A DNA stretch of 64,000 nucleotides from M3007 sp965249785 (GCA_965249785.1 CBDFMU010000042.1:77440-141439), one strand, 5' to 3'; shown: positions 18,424-28,540, numbered from the stretch's first letter. Program-made: numbers and translations. The notes: generated from the sequence alone by a model not told the origin.

Positions 18424-18460
18424 AAAAGCCCTTTTCCGAATGCTCGAAAAAGGGCTTTTT
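18424..18460. terminator. Bidirectional terminator between the glucosaminidase gene and secG
   Basis: Arms aaaagcccttttc and gaaaaagggctttt, with A-runs left and T-runs right, give a stem that works for both convergent genes. Confidence 0.85.
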
Positions 18461-18484
18461 GCTTAAATATGCAGTATCGGCAAA

Positions 18485-18757
18485 CTAGCCCGGGGTTTGC
18501 AACGGAATAGCATCCGGGGTAGTCCCGCCGCCAGTACCGACCGTCAGTACCGCCACTACGCACAGGATCATCAGCGTAGCCGCCAGTACCCAGGTAGCTT
18601 TTTCAATAAAATCAGTCGAGCGCGCTGCGCCGAAAAGCTGTTGGGCCTGACCGCCGAAGGAGGCATCCAGCCCGCCGCCTTTAGAATTCTGCACCAGGAT
18701 AGCCGCGATCAACACGATGCTGATAATGGCAATGAATACCGCAAGGGTGGATAACAT
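18485..18757 (-). CDS. secG: Preprotein translocase subunit SecG
   Basis: 90 residues with two membrane helices. The first is LAVFIAIISIVLIAAILVQ, followed by the conserved NSKGGGLDASFGG loop, then the second helix ATWVLAATLMILCVVAVLTV. SecG aids SecA cycling in the SecYEG channel in the inner membrane. Immediately downstream of the TPR-like gene (6-bp gap) and lptE on the same strand, an arrangement common in this phylum. Confidence 0.93.
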   Translation of the reverse strand: MLSTLAVFIAIISIVLIAAILVQNSKGGGLDASFGGQAQQLFGAARSTDFIEKATWVLAATLMILCVVAVLTVGTGGGTTPDAIPLQTPG

Positions 18758-18763
18758 GATTGT

Positions 18764-19567
18764 CTAATTTTTAAGTTTGTCAATTTCGGCGGCAAAGTAA
18801 CCACTTTTCTCCGGAAACGCCAAGCCTAATCGTTTATACATGATAATTGCTTTTTCCCGATGTCCCTGTTGGGCATACAATTTGGCCAGTGTTTCGGAGA
18901 GCACATCCTGGTTCTCCGCTACACTGCGCTCCGCAAACGTGTGGGCAATCCCGGTTTTCGGAGCTGGTTCGGATTTGGGCACGGGTGCTGCTACGGGCGT
19001 TACTGGCAGTGGGTTTTGGCGTGGTTCTAAAACCGGCAACTGGAATTGGCCCACCCAGCTTCCAAACGCCTGAGGCGGTGGCGGAGCAGGTGGAACGACG
19101 GGCGGAGTCGGCACAAATGATGGTGCCTGACTAAAATCCAGCGCAATTTCCACCGAGGGATTTGGAATTGGTTCGCTGGGTATTGGCGGTGGAACGGACA
19201 AAAAGGAGCGCGCCGGAACAGGTCGTTCCTCGCGCGCTATCGGTGCCAAGGCCTCCAATTCACGCTGCACCGTTTCTATTGATTTTAATTCCAGCACCTC
19301 CTCCCTGATCGCCGCCAGCCGCTGCGGAGCCAGGATTTTTGGAGCCACTAACACGAACAGTCGAGTACGATCAAGCCCATAGGCAGCGGCGGCAGCCAGG
19401 GTGCGGCTCGCCTCATGGTGGTTGGTTTGCTGCGCTTTGATGGCGAGCAGTGTACGCAAATTGTGGGCATACGGATAAGCAATGGCCAGCGTCTTCAACT
19501 CCTCGTAGGAGATGGTCGTGAGCAAAGCAGGATTATCCAGCAGTTTAAGAAATCGCTCTTGCGTCAT
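18764..19567 (-). CDS. TPR-like protein with proline-rich linker (hypothetical)
   Basis: 267 residues from the ATG at 19567 (MTQERFLKLLDNPALLTTIS); an in-frame ATG further upstream adds 21 residues of poor quality. The N-terminal half is helical (YEELKTLAIAYPYAHNLRTLL), the middle is proline-rich (many PPxPP runs), and the C terminus has one clear tetratricopeptide unit (ETLAKLYAQQGHREKAIIMY). Function unknown. Lies between lptE and secG in one transcription direction, so it probably belongs to an envelope or export operon. Confidence 0.78.
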   Translation of the reverse strand: MTQERFLKLLDNPALLTTISYEELKTLAIAYPYAHNLRTLLAIKAQQTNHHEASRTLAAAAAYGLDRTRLFVLVAPKILAPQRLAAIREEVLELKSIETVQRELEALAPIAREERPVPARSFLSVPPPIPSEPIPNPSVEIALDFSQAPSFVPTPPVVPPAPPPPQAFGSWVGQFQLPVLEPRQNPLPVTPVAAPVPKSEPAPKTGIAHTFAERSVAENQDVLSETLAKLYAQQGHREKAIIMYKRLGLAFPEKSGYFAAEIDKLKN

Positions 19568-19685
19568 GGGCAAGATGGTGTTTGAGAAAGCCGCCCCCCT
19601 GCGCATTATTGCTAAGGGGTTGGTTATCAAACCTCAAAGATGTTATCCTTTCGGGAAATTTAAAAATTTTCGTTGCGGGCGGCCT

Positions 19686-20204
19686 TCACCAGTCATTAAA
19701 AGTCGCGTTGAAAATATCTTCCAGCAGCTGTTTATTAATGGTAGTGAGCAGGTTGGCCTGTACCGTCAGCAGGTCGCTGCTACTGGAAAAATCGGCGTAA
19801 TGGCTAAAATCACGTTCCGCCGTCCAGCTTTTTTTCTCATCAATACGATTGATGTAACCCACCCGAATACGTACTTCCAGACGGTTAGCGGCGACCACCT
19901 CACCGGGCTTGGGATTGACCGGAGTAACTCTGAAATCCACGATTTTACCCGTAAATTCTACGTCTGGTTCCTCATTTTTGGCTTTTAACGGTGTTTCTGA
20001 GCGAATTTTGTCGCGTAGTAATTCCGCAAAATCTATGCCCAATGTCGGCGGTGCATTGTCGGCCAGCGTCTCGAAATTGCGCACCGCAAAGGTCTTTACA
20101 TTAGGATCAATGGAAATGCCCTTGAAAGTGTAGCAACCCGATTGGCCCACGGCAAATATTATTATTAGTAAAAATGCCCAACTGTAAAACGGCAAATTTT
20201 TCAT
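19686..20204 (-). CDS. lptE: LptE family lipoprotein (LPS transport)
   Basis: 172 residues. The N-terminal hydrophobic stretch ends in VGQSGCYTF, a lipobox with Cys24. The mature part begins KGISIDPNVKTFAVRNFETL, a hallmark of Bacteroidota LptE, and ends with LTTINKQLLEDIFNATFNDW. LptE plugs and assembles LptD in the outer membrane; the lptD homologue is at 43483-46241. Second gene from the left end of a leftward run guaA, lptE, TPR, secG. Confidence 0.88.
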   Translation of the reverse strand: MKNLPFYSWAFLLIIIFAVGQSGCYTFKGISIDPNVKTFAVRNFETLADNAPPTLGIDFAELLRDKIRSETPLKAKNEEPDVEFTGKIVDFRVTPVNPKPGEVVAANRLEVRIRVGYINRIDEKKSWTAERDFSHYADFSSSSDLLTVQANLLTTINKQLLEDIFNATFNDW

Positions 20205-20277
20205 CTTAATTTTTTTTCAGGAAAACGATGTTTTGAGGGGTTTTGATGCCAGGTAAACGGAAATTCCGCATTCCTTA

Positions 20278-21819
20278 CTATTCCCACTCAATCGTCGCGG
20301 GTGGTTTGGTAGAAATATCGAACACTACCCGATTGATCCCTTTGACGCGGTTGATAATTTCACTGCTCACTTCGGCGAGGAAATCATAGGGCAAACGGCT
20401 CCACTCGGCGGTCATACCATCGGTGCTGCTCACGGCGCGCAGGGCGATCGTTTTTTCGTAGGTGCGCTCGTCACCCATCACACCCACAGATTGGATGGGT
20501 AATAATATGGTGCCAGCTTGCCAGACTTGATCGTACAAACCGTGTTCGCGTAGTTTGCCGATGAAAATGGCGTCGGCTTCCTGCAAGATTTGTACTTTTT
20601 CAGGCGTGATGTCGCCGAGAATGCGGATGCCCAGGCCAGGACCGGGGAAAGGGTGACGTTGTAAAATATGACTTGGCACTTCCAGTTCGGCTCCCACGCG
20701 GCGCACCTCGTCTTTAAAAAGCATCCGCAGCGGTTCCACGATTTTGAGTTTCAATTTTTCTGGCAAACCACCCACATTATGGTGGCTTTTGATGGTTACC
20801 GACGGGCCGTGCACGCTCAATGATTCAATCACATCGGGATAAATAGTGCCTTGTCCCAACCACTGAAAATCAGGATGCGCTTCGGACTCTTCCTCGAATA
20901 GGTCAATGAATAACTTGCCGATAATCTTACGCTTCTGTTCCGGGTCGGTTACGCCCGCCAGCCCGTCATAAAATCGTTGTTGCGCATTTACGCCTTCCAC
21001 ATTCAGGCCCATGCCCTGGTAGGAAGCCAGCACTTCGGCATACTCGTTTTTGCGCAGCAGGCCATTGTCAATAAAAAAGCAAAACAGCCGGTCGCCGATA
21101 GCGCGGTGCAACAATGTGGCCGCCACCGTAGAATCAACGCCGCCAGATAAGGCCATAATTACTTTTTCGCTGCCAATTTGCTGGCGCAACGCCGCCACCG
21201 TTTCTTCTACAAAATGCGCCGCCGTCCAGTCGCCCGCACAACCGCAAATACCGTGGACAAAATTTTTCAACAGTTGAAAACCTTCCAGAGAATGGTACAC
21301 TTCCGGGTGAAATTGGAGGCAATAAACGGGCTGCTCAAAATGGCCCAACTGCGCCCGAAACGCCGCCACGGGAATGCTGTCGGTATGAGCGAGCAATTCA
21401 AAACCTTCCGGCAAACGCAAAATAGTGTCGCCGTGGCTCATCCAGACTTGCGATTTGGAAGAAATGCTTTTTAACAAAGGATCATTATCTTGATCGTTGG
21501 TCTGTAAAAGGGCTTTGCCGTATTCGCGTTTTTCGGAGCGAGCCACTTCACCGCCGTAAAAATCGGCGATCAATTGTGCGCCATAACACACCCCCAGCAC
21601 GGGCCGTTGGCCGATAAGTTGGTGTAAATCTACGCGCAACGCGTCGGGTTGTTTGACAGAAAAAGGACTGCCGGAAAGGATGATGCCGCGAATGTCGTCG
21701 GTCAGAACGGGGACTTTATTGTACGGCACGATTTCGCAGTACACATTGGCTTCGCGCACCCGACGGGCGATGAGTTGCGTGAACTGCGAGCCAAAATCGA
21801 GAATGAGGATCTTTTCCAT
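20278..21819 (-). CDS. guaA: GMP synthase (glutamine-hydrolysing)
   Basis: 513 residues from the ATG at 21819 (MEKILILDFGSQFTQLIARR); an upstream ATG at 21897 lies in repeat sequence and is unlikely. Class I amidotransferase domain with the nucleophile in PVLGVCYGAQLIADF and the HPEVYH histidine. The ATP pyrophosphatase loop is ALSGGVDSTVAATLL. The dimerisation domain has HPFPGPGLGIRILG and ends PPATIEWE. It aminates XMP to GMP with glutamine. Confidence 0.97.
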   Translation of the reverse strand: MEKILILDFGSQFTQLIARRVREANVYCEIVPYNKVPVLTDDIRGIILSGSPFSVKQPDALRVDLHQLIGQRPVLGVCYGAQLIADFYGGEVARSEKREYGKALLQTNDQDNDPLLKSISSKSQVWMSHGDTILRLPEGFELLAHTDSIPVAAFRAQLGHFEQPVYCLQFHPEVYHSLEGFQLLKNFVHGICGCAGDWTAAHFVEETVAALRQQIGSEKVIMALSGGVDSTVAATLLHRAIGDRLFCFFIDNGLLRKNEYAEVLASYQGMGLNVEGVNAQQRFYDGLAGVTDPEQKRKIIGKLFIDLFEEESEAHPDFQWLGQGTIYPDVIESLSVHGPSVTIKSHHNVGGLPEKLKLKIVEPLRMLFKDEVRRVGAELEVPSHILQRHPFPGPGLGIRILGDITPEKVQILQEADAIFIGKLREHGLYDQVWQAGTILLPIQSVGVMGDERTYEKTIALRAVSSTDGMTAEWSRLPYDFLAEVSSEIINRVKGINRVVFDISTKPPATIEWE

Positions 21820-21860
21820 GTTTGCTTTGAAGCGCGCAAAAGTAGGAAAAGAGATGCAAT

Positions 21861-21911
21861 TATGGCACACCTTTGAGATAAGTATGGCACACCTCAAAGG
21901 TGTGCCATACT
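21861..21911. repeat. Compound hairpin upstream of guaA
   Basis: Perfect 14-bp arms agtatggcacacct (21881-21894) and aggtgtgccatact (21898-21911) enclose only caa. A third partial arm tatggcacacctttgag sits at 21861-21877 and could pair instead with the right arm, giving two alternative hairpins. No T tract follows, so it is not a standard terminator. It lies about 40 bases before the guaA ATG. Confidence 0.65.
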
Positions 21912-21917
21912 ATTATA

Positions 21918-24581
21918 TTATAACAAAAAACGATACGTAAATTTCAACAGAAAAATGTTTTGTGGACGTTGCGCCCGGACATTATCGTACAAACTGGTAA
22001 TCAACGGCCGATTAAGATCGGAGTAAGCATTGGGGATGTTACCCTGCGACCAGACCAAATAGATTTCGGAGCCGGGTACATATTCCCAACGGGCCACCAG
22101 ATTGGAACGAAACTGAATGTAATTAAAATCGGGCGTGTCGAATTGATAATCTGTTGTACCGTCGCCGTTTTCATCTACCGCAAATCCGTTGGCAATTGCC
22201 TTAATTTCCGAGGGTCCATAGCGATGAAAGCGACTGTTATACTGTTTATTGAGTGGGTCAGTGACGTAACCGAAATTGCTGTACAACGCCCTGAAAATGT
22301 AGGGCTCTGCGTAATATTGTATAGTTAAATCCGGCGTAATATTATAGTTAAGGCGTAGGGTAAGCGAAAAGCTGCGTTGTTCTACCTCACTGACCACCGT
22401 GCGACGAAAATCTCCAAAATCTTCCTGATCCACAAATTGGTCCTGTCTGCGCCACGAACGGCTATATCCGGGATATATGCCAATACTTAGGGCATTGATC
22501 GGTTGAAGATTTACGCCGACTGAAACGTCCTGCGCTTGCACGGTTTTATCGAAGCCCCAGGCAAAAGAAGTATTGGCCGAAAAAGAAACCTTCTTCCGCC
22601 CATCTGTTTCGACGTAGGCAAACATACCGGAGCCCGGCGGGCGGCGCAAAGAAGAACCGCCCCGCAAAGTATTATTGGAAATATCCAGTGGATTGATGGT
22701 GAATCCCGCACCTGCATTCCAGTTATTTTTAAACCAGGCATGGGTGTTGGTATTGAACGCTGAATACAGAAAGTGTCCGCCAAAATCCCAGCGCGCCCAG
22801 TGATTATAGTTGATTCGCCAAGTACGAAAAATGGAAAATGGTTTTTGAATTTGATAACCGACCCAGGTAAAATGGTTGATTTCGTCGGCAGATAACAGAA
22901 AACCTACGTCATTCAATTCGAGTTCCGGGGAACGCCAGGTCACGCCCGTTTCAAATTTGAGCACCCCGCCGAGGCTATCGGGCTTACCACCGATCTTACC
23001 CACCCGGATGGTGCCGCCTGTACCAGTTAGCGAGGTACGCGTACTATCCACAGACAGGTAACTGGCATTGGTGCGCTGAAAAAGGTGAACAAAACTGGTT
23101 TGGGTAGCTAAAATGGCTTTTTCGCTGCCTTCTACCCGGCTCAAAATGCCATTCGCTTTCACGTACCACCAGCGATTTTTCCAGAAATGCTGGAAATCGA
23201 TGCCTGCGGAATAAGCGCCCCGATGCAACCAGTCCACCGCATTCTCCCGGTTTACGCCGCTAAAAATGCCCCCGATAATCGTGTTGCCCTGATCAAAATC
23301 CTTGACTAAACGGCCCACGAAATAATTGGTCAATGGCTCCACCAGTTGTGTTCGGCGTTCCCCGTTGAAATCTATTTTCGCCATTTCGCGCTGCGTCACG
23401 CTTTCCAATATGCCAATGGACCAGCCTTTTTTGGTTTTACCACTAAATTTGGCAGCTCCTAAAATAGACGTCTTCTGTGGAACATCGGCGTACTCGCCGT
23501 TGCGCAAATCCGGGTAAACGTGCGGCGCGCCACCGATGCGGCGGGAATAAAAAAGCAAATCCGCGTCGTAGTCACCGCCTGCTTCCGAGCCGGTGAGTTG
23601 GTAGTCAAAAAGATTGCGACTTTCTATAAAAAAGGGTCGGCGTTCCTCAAAAAAAACCTCATACCCATCCAGCCGTACTGCACCCGGATCGGCCTCTACT
23701 TGTCCAAAATCAGGATTGATAGTTAAATCCAGAATCAGGTCGCTGGTCACCGCCAGTTTGGCATCCAGTCCGGTACTGACATTACTGCGGGAGCCATCGG
23801 CAAAGGGATTACCGTCCTGTTTTTCAAAGTGTTCGGTTTGAGCGACGACGTAAGGAGCCAGTTCGATCTGCTTTCGACTAGTCAGGTTGTGTAGTCCGTG
23901 CAACTCGCCGAAGCCGCTGACCCAGCCGCCCGAATTCTGGGGAATGTACTGCCAGGTGGAACGCTCCTGCTTGCGAAACACTAGCCGTTGTACCTGAAAG
24001 CCCCAGACCGGATTTTCCTGATTGCCATAGCGCAGCTGGCTGAAAGGAATTTTTAATTCTGCCGTCCAGCCGAGACTGTCCACGTGGGTTTTGGCATACC
24101 AGATGGGATTCCAGTTCGAGTCCCAGTTGTTGCCATTATTAGAAATAAACTCATCACCTTTTACCCCGCTCACGGAGATAGTGAACGAAAAAGCCGAACG
24201 CAAATCGTGGTAACTATCAATATTGATTTCTACCCAATCGCCGGGAAACTCATCGCGGCGGCTCATGCGCTGCACGAGGCTGTCTGGCGCACTATCGAAA
24301 CAGCGGTAGGCAACGAGCAGGAATTTTTCGTCGTAGAGAATCTTGAACTGGGTTTGCTGACTCGGTGCCTTTCCTTCAGCAGGTTGATACTGGATAAAAT
24401 CGCCTTCCCACGGCACTTTATCCCAGGCTGCCTCATCGGGAATACCGTCCAATTCGACGGCCGCATTGCCCGCCGACTGGGTCGTATATTGCTTCTTAAC
24501 TATCTCTTTTTGAACCGTTTGTGCGGAAAATGTTCCATAAAACAGGGGAAATGTAATCAACAGTAAAAGTAAATTTCTCAT
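21918..24581 (-). CDS. DUF5916 outer-membrane protein with CBM9-like N-terminal domain
   Basis: 887 residues from the ATG at 24581 with signal peptide (MRNLLLLLITFPLFYGTFSA). Residues about 45-230 form a CBM9-like beta-sandwich (LDGIPDEAAWDKVPW, then YDEKFLLVAYRCFDS, GDWVEINIDSYHD). The remainder is the DUF5916 domain, rich in alternating strands, starting with RRPFFIESRNLFDYQ and ending in FLLKFTYRFLL, as in beta-barrels with a terminal aromatic/Leu. Frequent in Bacteroidota; function not established. Divergent from the membrane acyltransferase-like gene. Confidence 0.87.
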   Translation of the reverse strand: MRNLLLLLITFPLFYGTFSAQTVQKEIVKKQYTTQSAGNAAVELDGIPDEAAWDKVPWEGDFIQYQPAEGKAPSQQTQFKILYDEKFLLVAYRCFDSAPDSLVQRMSRRDEFPGDWVEINIDSYHDLRSAFSFTISVSGVKGDEFISNNGNNWDSNWNPIWYAKTHVDSLGWTAELKIPFSQLRYGNQENPVWGFQVQRLVFRKQERSTWQYIPQNSGGWVSGFGELHGLHNLTSRKQIELAPYVVAQTEHFEKQDGNPFADGSRSNVSTGLDAKLAVTSDLILDLTINPDFGQVEADPGAVRLDGYEVFFEERRPFFIESRNLFDYQLTGSEAGGDYDADLLFYSRRIGGAPHVYPDLRNGEYADVPQKTSILGAAKFSGKTKKGWSIGILESVTQREMAKIDFNGERRTQLVEPLTNYFVGRLVKDFDQGNTIIGGIFSGVNRENAVDWLHRGAYSAGIDFQHFWKNRWWYVKANGILSRVEGSEKAILATQTSFVHLFQRTNASYLSVDSTRTSLTGTGGTIRVGKIGGKPDSLGGVLKFETGVTWRSPELELNDVGFLLSADEINHFTWVGYQIQKPFSIFRTWRINYNHWARWDFGGHFLYSAFNTNTHAWFKNNWNAGAGFTINPLDISNNTLRGGSSLRRPPGSGMFAYVETDGRKKVSFSANTSFAWGFDKTVQAQDVSVGVNLQPINALSIGIYPGYSRSWRRQDQFVDQEDFGDFRRTVVSEVEQRSFSLTLRLNYNITPDLTIQYYAEPYIFRALYSNFGYVTDPLNKQYNSRFHRYGPSEIKAIANGFAVDENGDGTTDYQFDTPDFNYIQFRSNLVARWEYVPGSEIYLVWSQGNIPNAYSDLNRPLITSLYDNVRAQRPQNIFLLKFTYRFLL

Positions 24582-24803
24582 ACGGGAACAGTGGTGGGTG
24601 GCGAGCAAGTGCCGGAAAAGACAGGAACGGATTGGTTAGGTTGCAAAGTTCCCATAGTTTTTGGAGGCTGCGCAAATAATAGATATACGACCAAAAAAGG
24701 GATAGAAAAAGCGGGAAATGGACAGAATCTGGCCTTGAAACTTCCACCTTTCAAATTTTGCTTGTACTCTTGGGAGTTCAAACTACCCATTTATACTTCC
24801 ATT

Positions 24804-25967
24804 ATGAATCGCATCAATTCTATCGATTTCACACGCGGTCTGGTCATGGTCATCATGGCGCTAGATCATATCCGCGACCTTTTGCACACCACGGCTTTAA
24901 CCCAGAACCCGACCGATCTGAACACTACGACGGCGGGAATATTTGCTACGCGGTGGATTACGCATTTATGCGCCCCGACTTTTGTGTTTTTATCTGGTAT
25001 TTCTGCTTATCTGGTATTTAAAAGAGATAATGATCTGGCAAAAACCAAAAATTATCTGCGTACGCGCGGTCTTTGGCTCATTCTTCTGGAATTTACCCTT
25101 ATCAATTTTGCCCTGTGGACGGATTTACACTTTCGCATGTTAGTTATGCAGGTAATTTTTGCCATTGGTACTGGTTTTATTCTATTATCTTTTCTATTAA
25201 AAGTACCATCCCGAACACTGGCCATCGCCGGTTTGATTATCATCTTTGGACATAATTTATTACAAGGTGTCAATTTTGAGGGAAATAATGCCGCGCAATT
25301 CCTGTGGGCTTTTTTCTTTCGTTTACAAATATTCCCGATCACGCCAAACTTTACCTTCGGCGTATTATATCCATTAATTCCGTGGTGGAGCATATTGGTG
25401 ACGGGCTTTGCAGCCGGGAAAGTATTTGAATTACCCATTGAAAAAAGAAAGAAAGTCTGGTTACAAATTGGTCTGGCTGCTCTGACCCTGTTTATCATCC
25501 TTCGTTTTATTAATATTTATGGCAATCCTGTCCCGTGGAGTACGCAGAAAACACCATTATTCACTTTCCTTTCCTTTATTAATGTCAATAAACAGCCGCC
25601 GTCGCTCTTGTATGACCTCGTTATGTTAGGTATCATGAGTATTATTTTGTCACTGGCAGATGGCGTAAAAAATCGCATCACCGACTTCTTTGCTACTTAT
25701 GGGAAAGTGCCACTTTTCTATTATTTAGCGCACTGGTATATTATCCATCCACTCATGTTTGCGATGGTATTTCTACAAGGTTTTACCTGGGCTGATTTAG
25801 AATTCGGCCCTTTCAAATTCGGACGACCCGCCAGTGGTGCTGGCGTAGAATTGCCCGTTATTTATTTAATATGGTTGGGCGTTGTGCTATTACTATATCC
25901 GCTTTGTAAATGGTACGCACGCTATAAAGCAGCGCATCCGGAGAAGTGGTTGGTGCGGTATATTTGA
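24804..25967 (+). CDS. DUF1624 / heparan-alpha-glucosaminide acetyltransferase-like membrane protein
   Basis: 387 residues from the ATG at 24804 (MNRINSIDFTRGLVMVIMAL); the longer frame upstream has no support. About ten membrane helices. The DUF1624 signature is the first helix with DFTRGLVMVIMALDHIRD and its conserved Asp-His, plus THLCAPTFVFLSGISAYL. The family is related to HGSNAT and YeiB-like proteins and may move acyl groups across the membrane. Substrate unknown. Single gene. Confidence 0.88.
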   Translation: MNRINSIDFTRGLVMVIMALDHIRDLLHTTALTQNPTDLNTTTAGIFATRWITHLCAPTFVFLSGISAYLVFKRDNDLAKTKNYLRTRGLWLILLEFTLINFALWTDLHFRMLVMQVIFAIGTGFILLSFLLKVPSRTLAIAGLIIIFGHNLLQGVNFEGNNAAQFLWAFFFRLQIFPITPNFTFGVLYPLIPWWSILVTGFAAGKVFELPIEKRKKVWLQIGLAALTLFIILRFINIYGNPVPWSTQKTPLFTFLSFINVNKQPPSLLYDLVMLGIMSIILSLADGVKNRITDFFATYGKVPLFYYLAHWYIIHPLMFAMVFLQGFTWADLEFGPFKFGRPASGAGVELPVIYLIWLGVVLLLYPLCKWYARYKAAHPEKWLVRYI

Positions 25968-26033
25968 AAAAGTAAATTAGCCAGGAAAAAGAAAAGCAAG
26001 AGAAATATACATCACATACCTTCTTCGGATGTT

Positions 26034-26124
26034 GTCATTCTGAACGCAGTGAAGAATCTGCCCAAGAGCGAAGGGAAAAGCCCACGTTCTTCATAGCCAG
26101 TTCCTTCACTGCGTTCAGGATGAC
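26034..26124. repeat. GTCATTC-type inverted repeat, copy 1
   Basis: Arms gtcattctgaacgcagtgaa (26034-26053) and ttcactgcgttcaggatgac (26105-26124) match with one mismatch. The same outer GTCATTC/GAATGAC bases mark inverted repeats at 28451, 30786 and 61146. Any reading frame through it is spurious. Confidence 0.75.
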
Positions 26125-26231
26125 AGATTTTGGGGTAAGTATTAATAAATACATTTTACAGAAAGTCTGGCACCTTCTTTTTTCTGCGTCACTATTGCGT
26201 ACCTTTTGTCCTTCAAAACAATCTAAAAAGG

Positions 26232-28370
26232 ATGCGACAAAAATTGCTGGTATCATCTATCGTGCGGTCTGTATTATTGATTATCAGTACCATTATCCTC
26301 TGTAATCTTTGGGCGTGTCATTCCGACCAACGCGACTACTCCACCTGGTCAGACTACCTCGGCGGCCCGGATCGCAACCACTATTCCTCGCTGACGCAAA
26401 TCACGCCGCAAAACGTCAACCAATTAAAGGTAGCCTGGTCGTACGCCGCGCCAGACAGTGGACAAATGCAAATGAGTCCCATCGTGGTGGAGGGCGTACT
26501 ATATGGCATGACCGCCGCCGTGCAAGCCTTCGCATTGGATGCAGCGACGGGCAAGGAACTCTGGCGATTCGGCGACCCGCTGAAAGCCTGGCATAGTACG
26601 AGTCGCGGCGTTTCTTATTGGTCAAATGGTCAGGACAAACGCCTCCTGTGTACCATCGGCCCCAATCTATACGCACTAGATGCCAAGACCGGCCAACCGA
26701 TTTTGACCTTCGGAAATCAGGGCAAAGTAGACCTGCATGAAGGGCTGCCCGCAGCGGCACAGAACAAATTCATCATTTCCAACACGCCCGGAACCGTCTT
26801 TGAAAACCTTCTTATCATGCCCGTCCGCGTATCGGAAGGTGCTGATGCGGCCCCTGGCGACGTGCGGGCTTTCGATGTCGTGACCGGGAAATTAGCCTGG
26901 ACTTTTCACACCATTCCCTACCCATACGAACCGGGTTACGATACCTGGGAAAACAAGGAAGCCTATTTGAATACAGAAGTCGGCGCAGCCAATAACTGGG
27001 CGGGCATGGCCCTCGACGTAAAATCTGGAGTGTTGTTTGTGCCAATTGGCTCAGCGGCACCCGACTTCTACGGCGGACATCGTTTAGGGAAAAATCTCTA
27101 CGCCGATTGCTTGTTGGCCCTGGATGCGCGCACGGGAAAAGAAATTTGGCACTACCAATTTGTGCACCACGACATCTGGGATCGCGACCCGCCTGCGCCA
27201 CCTAATTTGATTCAAATAAAACGGGACGGAAAAGCTATTGACGCGGTCGCGCAAGTCACCAAGCAAGGCTATGTCTTTGTTTTTGATCGAAAATATGGAC
27301 AACCGCTGTTTAAAATCGAGGAAACCAGCGTACCGCCTTCGCTGCTAACTGGCGAATCTGCCTGGCCTACTCAGCCCATACCCGTATTGCCCAAACCCTT
27401 TGCTCGTCAAGCCTTTACGCTGACCGAACAAGACCTCAGCCCTTATGCGGAGAACCGCGACGAACTGCTCCACACCTTTCGACAGTCGGATCGGCGACGC
27501 TTTGCACCCCCCAATTTGGATGGCGTATTGCTCCTGCCCGGTTACGATGGCGGCGCAGAATGGGGCGGCGCAGGTGCCGATCCCGAAGGCGGTATTCTCT
27601 ATGTCAATGCCAATGAAATGGCCTGGATTCTCAAAATGGAACCTGCCACCGCTGATCCCAACGCCCCTGCGCTGTCCGTGGGCGAGGCACTGTATGTGGC
27701 CAATTGTTCCTCCTGCCATCAAAAAGACCGCAGCGGTAACGCGCAGAGCGGTTATCCGTCCTTAATCAATGTTGGGCAACGCCGCGATAAAGCCTACGTC
27801 AGCCAACTTATCGCCTCTGGCAAAGGCATGATGCCCGGCTTTCCCACGCTTTCGGAGGCGGAGCGCAAAGCCATCGTGGCGTTTTTGTTTGGCGAGGCCA
27901 AGCAAGAGGTCGGCGCGGTGGCGGCTGACGTAAAAAAGGTGGAGACCATCCCGTATAAGCACGCGGGCTATAATAAATTTCTAGATAGCAAGGGTCTGCC
28001 CGCCATTTCTCCGCCCTGGGGTACACTCAGTGCGATTGATCTGAATACTGGTGAATATCGTTGGCAGGTTACGCTTGGCGACACCGAAACGTTGCACCAA
28101 AAAGGCAATCCGCCGACGGGCTGTGAAAACTACGGCGGCCCCGTTATTACTGCCAGCGGTCTGCTTTTCATTGCGGCAACCAAAGACGGCAAGTTTCGCG
28201 CCTTCGACAAAAAGTCTGGCACGCTCCTTTGGGAGACTACGTTGCCAGCGGCGGCTTTTGCTACGCCTATTACTTATCAAGTGCAGGGAAAACAGTACTT
28301 GGTCGTGGCTTGTGGCGGTGAGAAATTGGGTACGCCCAAAGGAAATCAGATTGTGGCTTTCGCTTTGTAG
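26232..28370 (+). CDS. PQQ-dependent dehydrogenase with inserted cytochrome c domain (lipoprotein)
   Basis: 712 residues. Hydrophobic N terminus ends in LWACH with a probable lipidated Cys29. A quinoprotein propeller follows, beginning WSDYLGGPDRNHYSSLTQIT and with PQQ-propeller strands (ALDAATGKELWRF, ALDARTGKEIWHY, HHDIWDRDPPAPP). A cytochrome c domain is inserted at about residues 480-560, with haem motif CSSCH at 492-496 and MMPGFP supplying the distal Met. The propeller then closes with NYGGPVITASGLLFIAAT. It should oxidise a sugar or alcohol on the periplasmic side and pass electrons through its own haem. Substrate uncertain; glucose-type enzymes have this build. Confidence 0.9.
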   Translation: MRQKLLVSSIVRSVLLIISTIILCNLWACHSDQRDYSTWSDYLGGPDRNHYSSLTQITPQNVNQLKVAWSYAAPDSGQMQMSPIVVEGVLYGMTAAVQAFALDAATGKELWRFGDPLKAWHSTSRGVSYWSNGQDKRLLCTIGPNLYALDAKTGQPILTFGNQGKVDLHEGLPAAAQNKFIISNTPGTVFENLLIMPVRVSEGADAAPGDVRAFDVVTGKLAWTFHTIPYPYEPGYDTWENKEAYLNTEVGAANNWAGMALDVKSGVLFVPIGSAAPDFYGGHRLGKNLYADCLLALDARTGKEIWHYQFVHHDIWDRDPPAPPNLIQIKRDGKAIDAVAQVTKQGYVFVFDRKYGQPLFKIEETSVPPSLLTGESAWPTQPIPVLPKPFARQAFTLTEQDLSPYAENRDELLHTFRQSDRRRFAPPNLDGVLLLPGYDGGAEWGGAGADPEGGILYVNANEMAWILKMEPATADPNAPALSVGEALYVANCSSCHQKDRSGNAQSGYPSLINVGQRRDKAYVSQLIASGKGMMPGFPTLSEAERKAIVAFLFGEAKQEVGAVAADVKKVETIPYKHAGYNKFLDSKGLPAISPPWGTLSAIDLNTGEYRWQVTLGDTETLHQKGNPPTGCENYGGPVITASGLLFIAATKDGKFRAFDKKSGTLLWETTLPAAAFATPITYQVQGKQYLVVACGGEKLGTPKGNQIVAFAL

Positions 28371-28540
28371 CCGTGTACGCTACCTTTTGACCATCTTGAC
28401 GGGAACTATCCACCCTGCGATGCACGCCGCGAGCCGTGTACGCTACTTTTTGTCATTCTGTCGGAAACCGTCCACACTACGGTGTACGCCGCGAGGTGTT
28501 TCGAGACGTGGACGGTTCCCGACAGGATGGCAAACGAGTT
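28371..28540. repeat. Repeat block left of the TonB-dependent receptor
   Basis: Two direct units (gtgtacgctac-ttttgaccat... at 28373 and gtgtacgctactttttgtcatt at 28436) and an inverted repeat with arms 28451-28475 and 28508-28532 (core ctgtcggaaaccgtccac against gtggacggttcccgacag). Copies of the same unit lie right of the receptor gene at 30717-30830. Confidence 0.7.

Noticed and set aside
26035..26256. 73-residue ORF on the minus strand
   Set aside because: Translation of a GTCATTC-type inverted repeat; not a gene.
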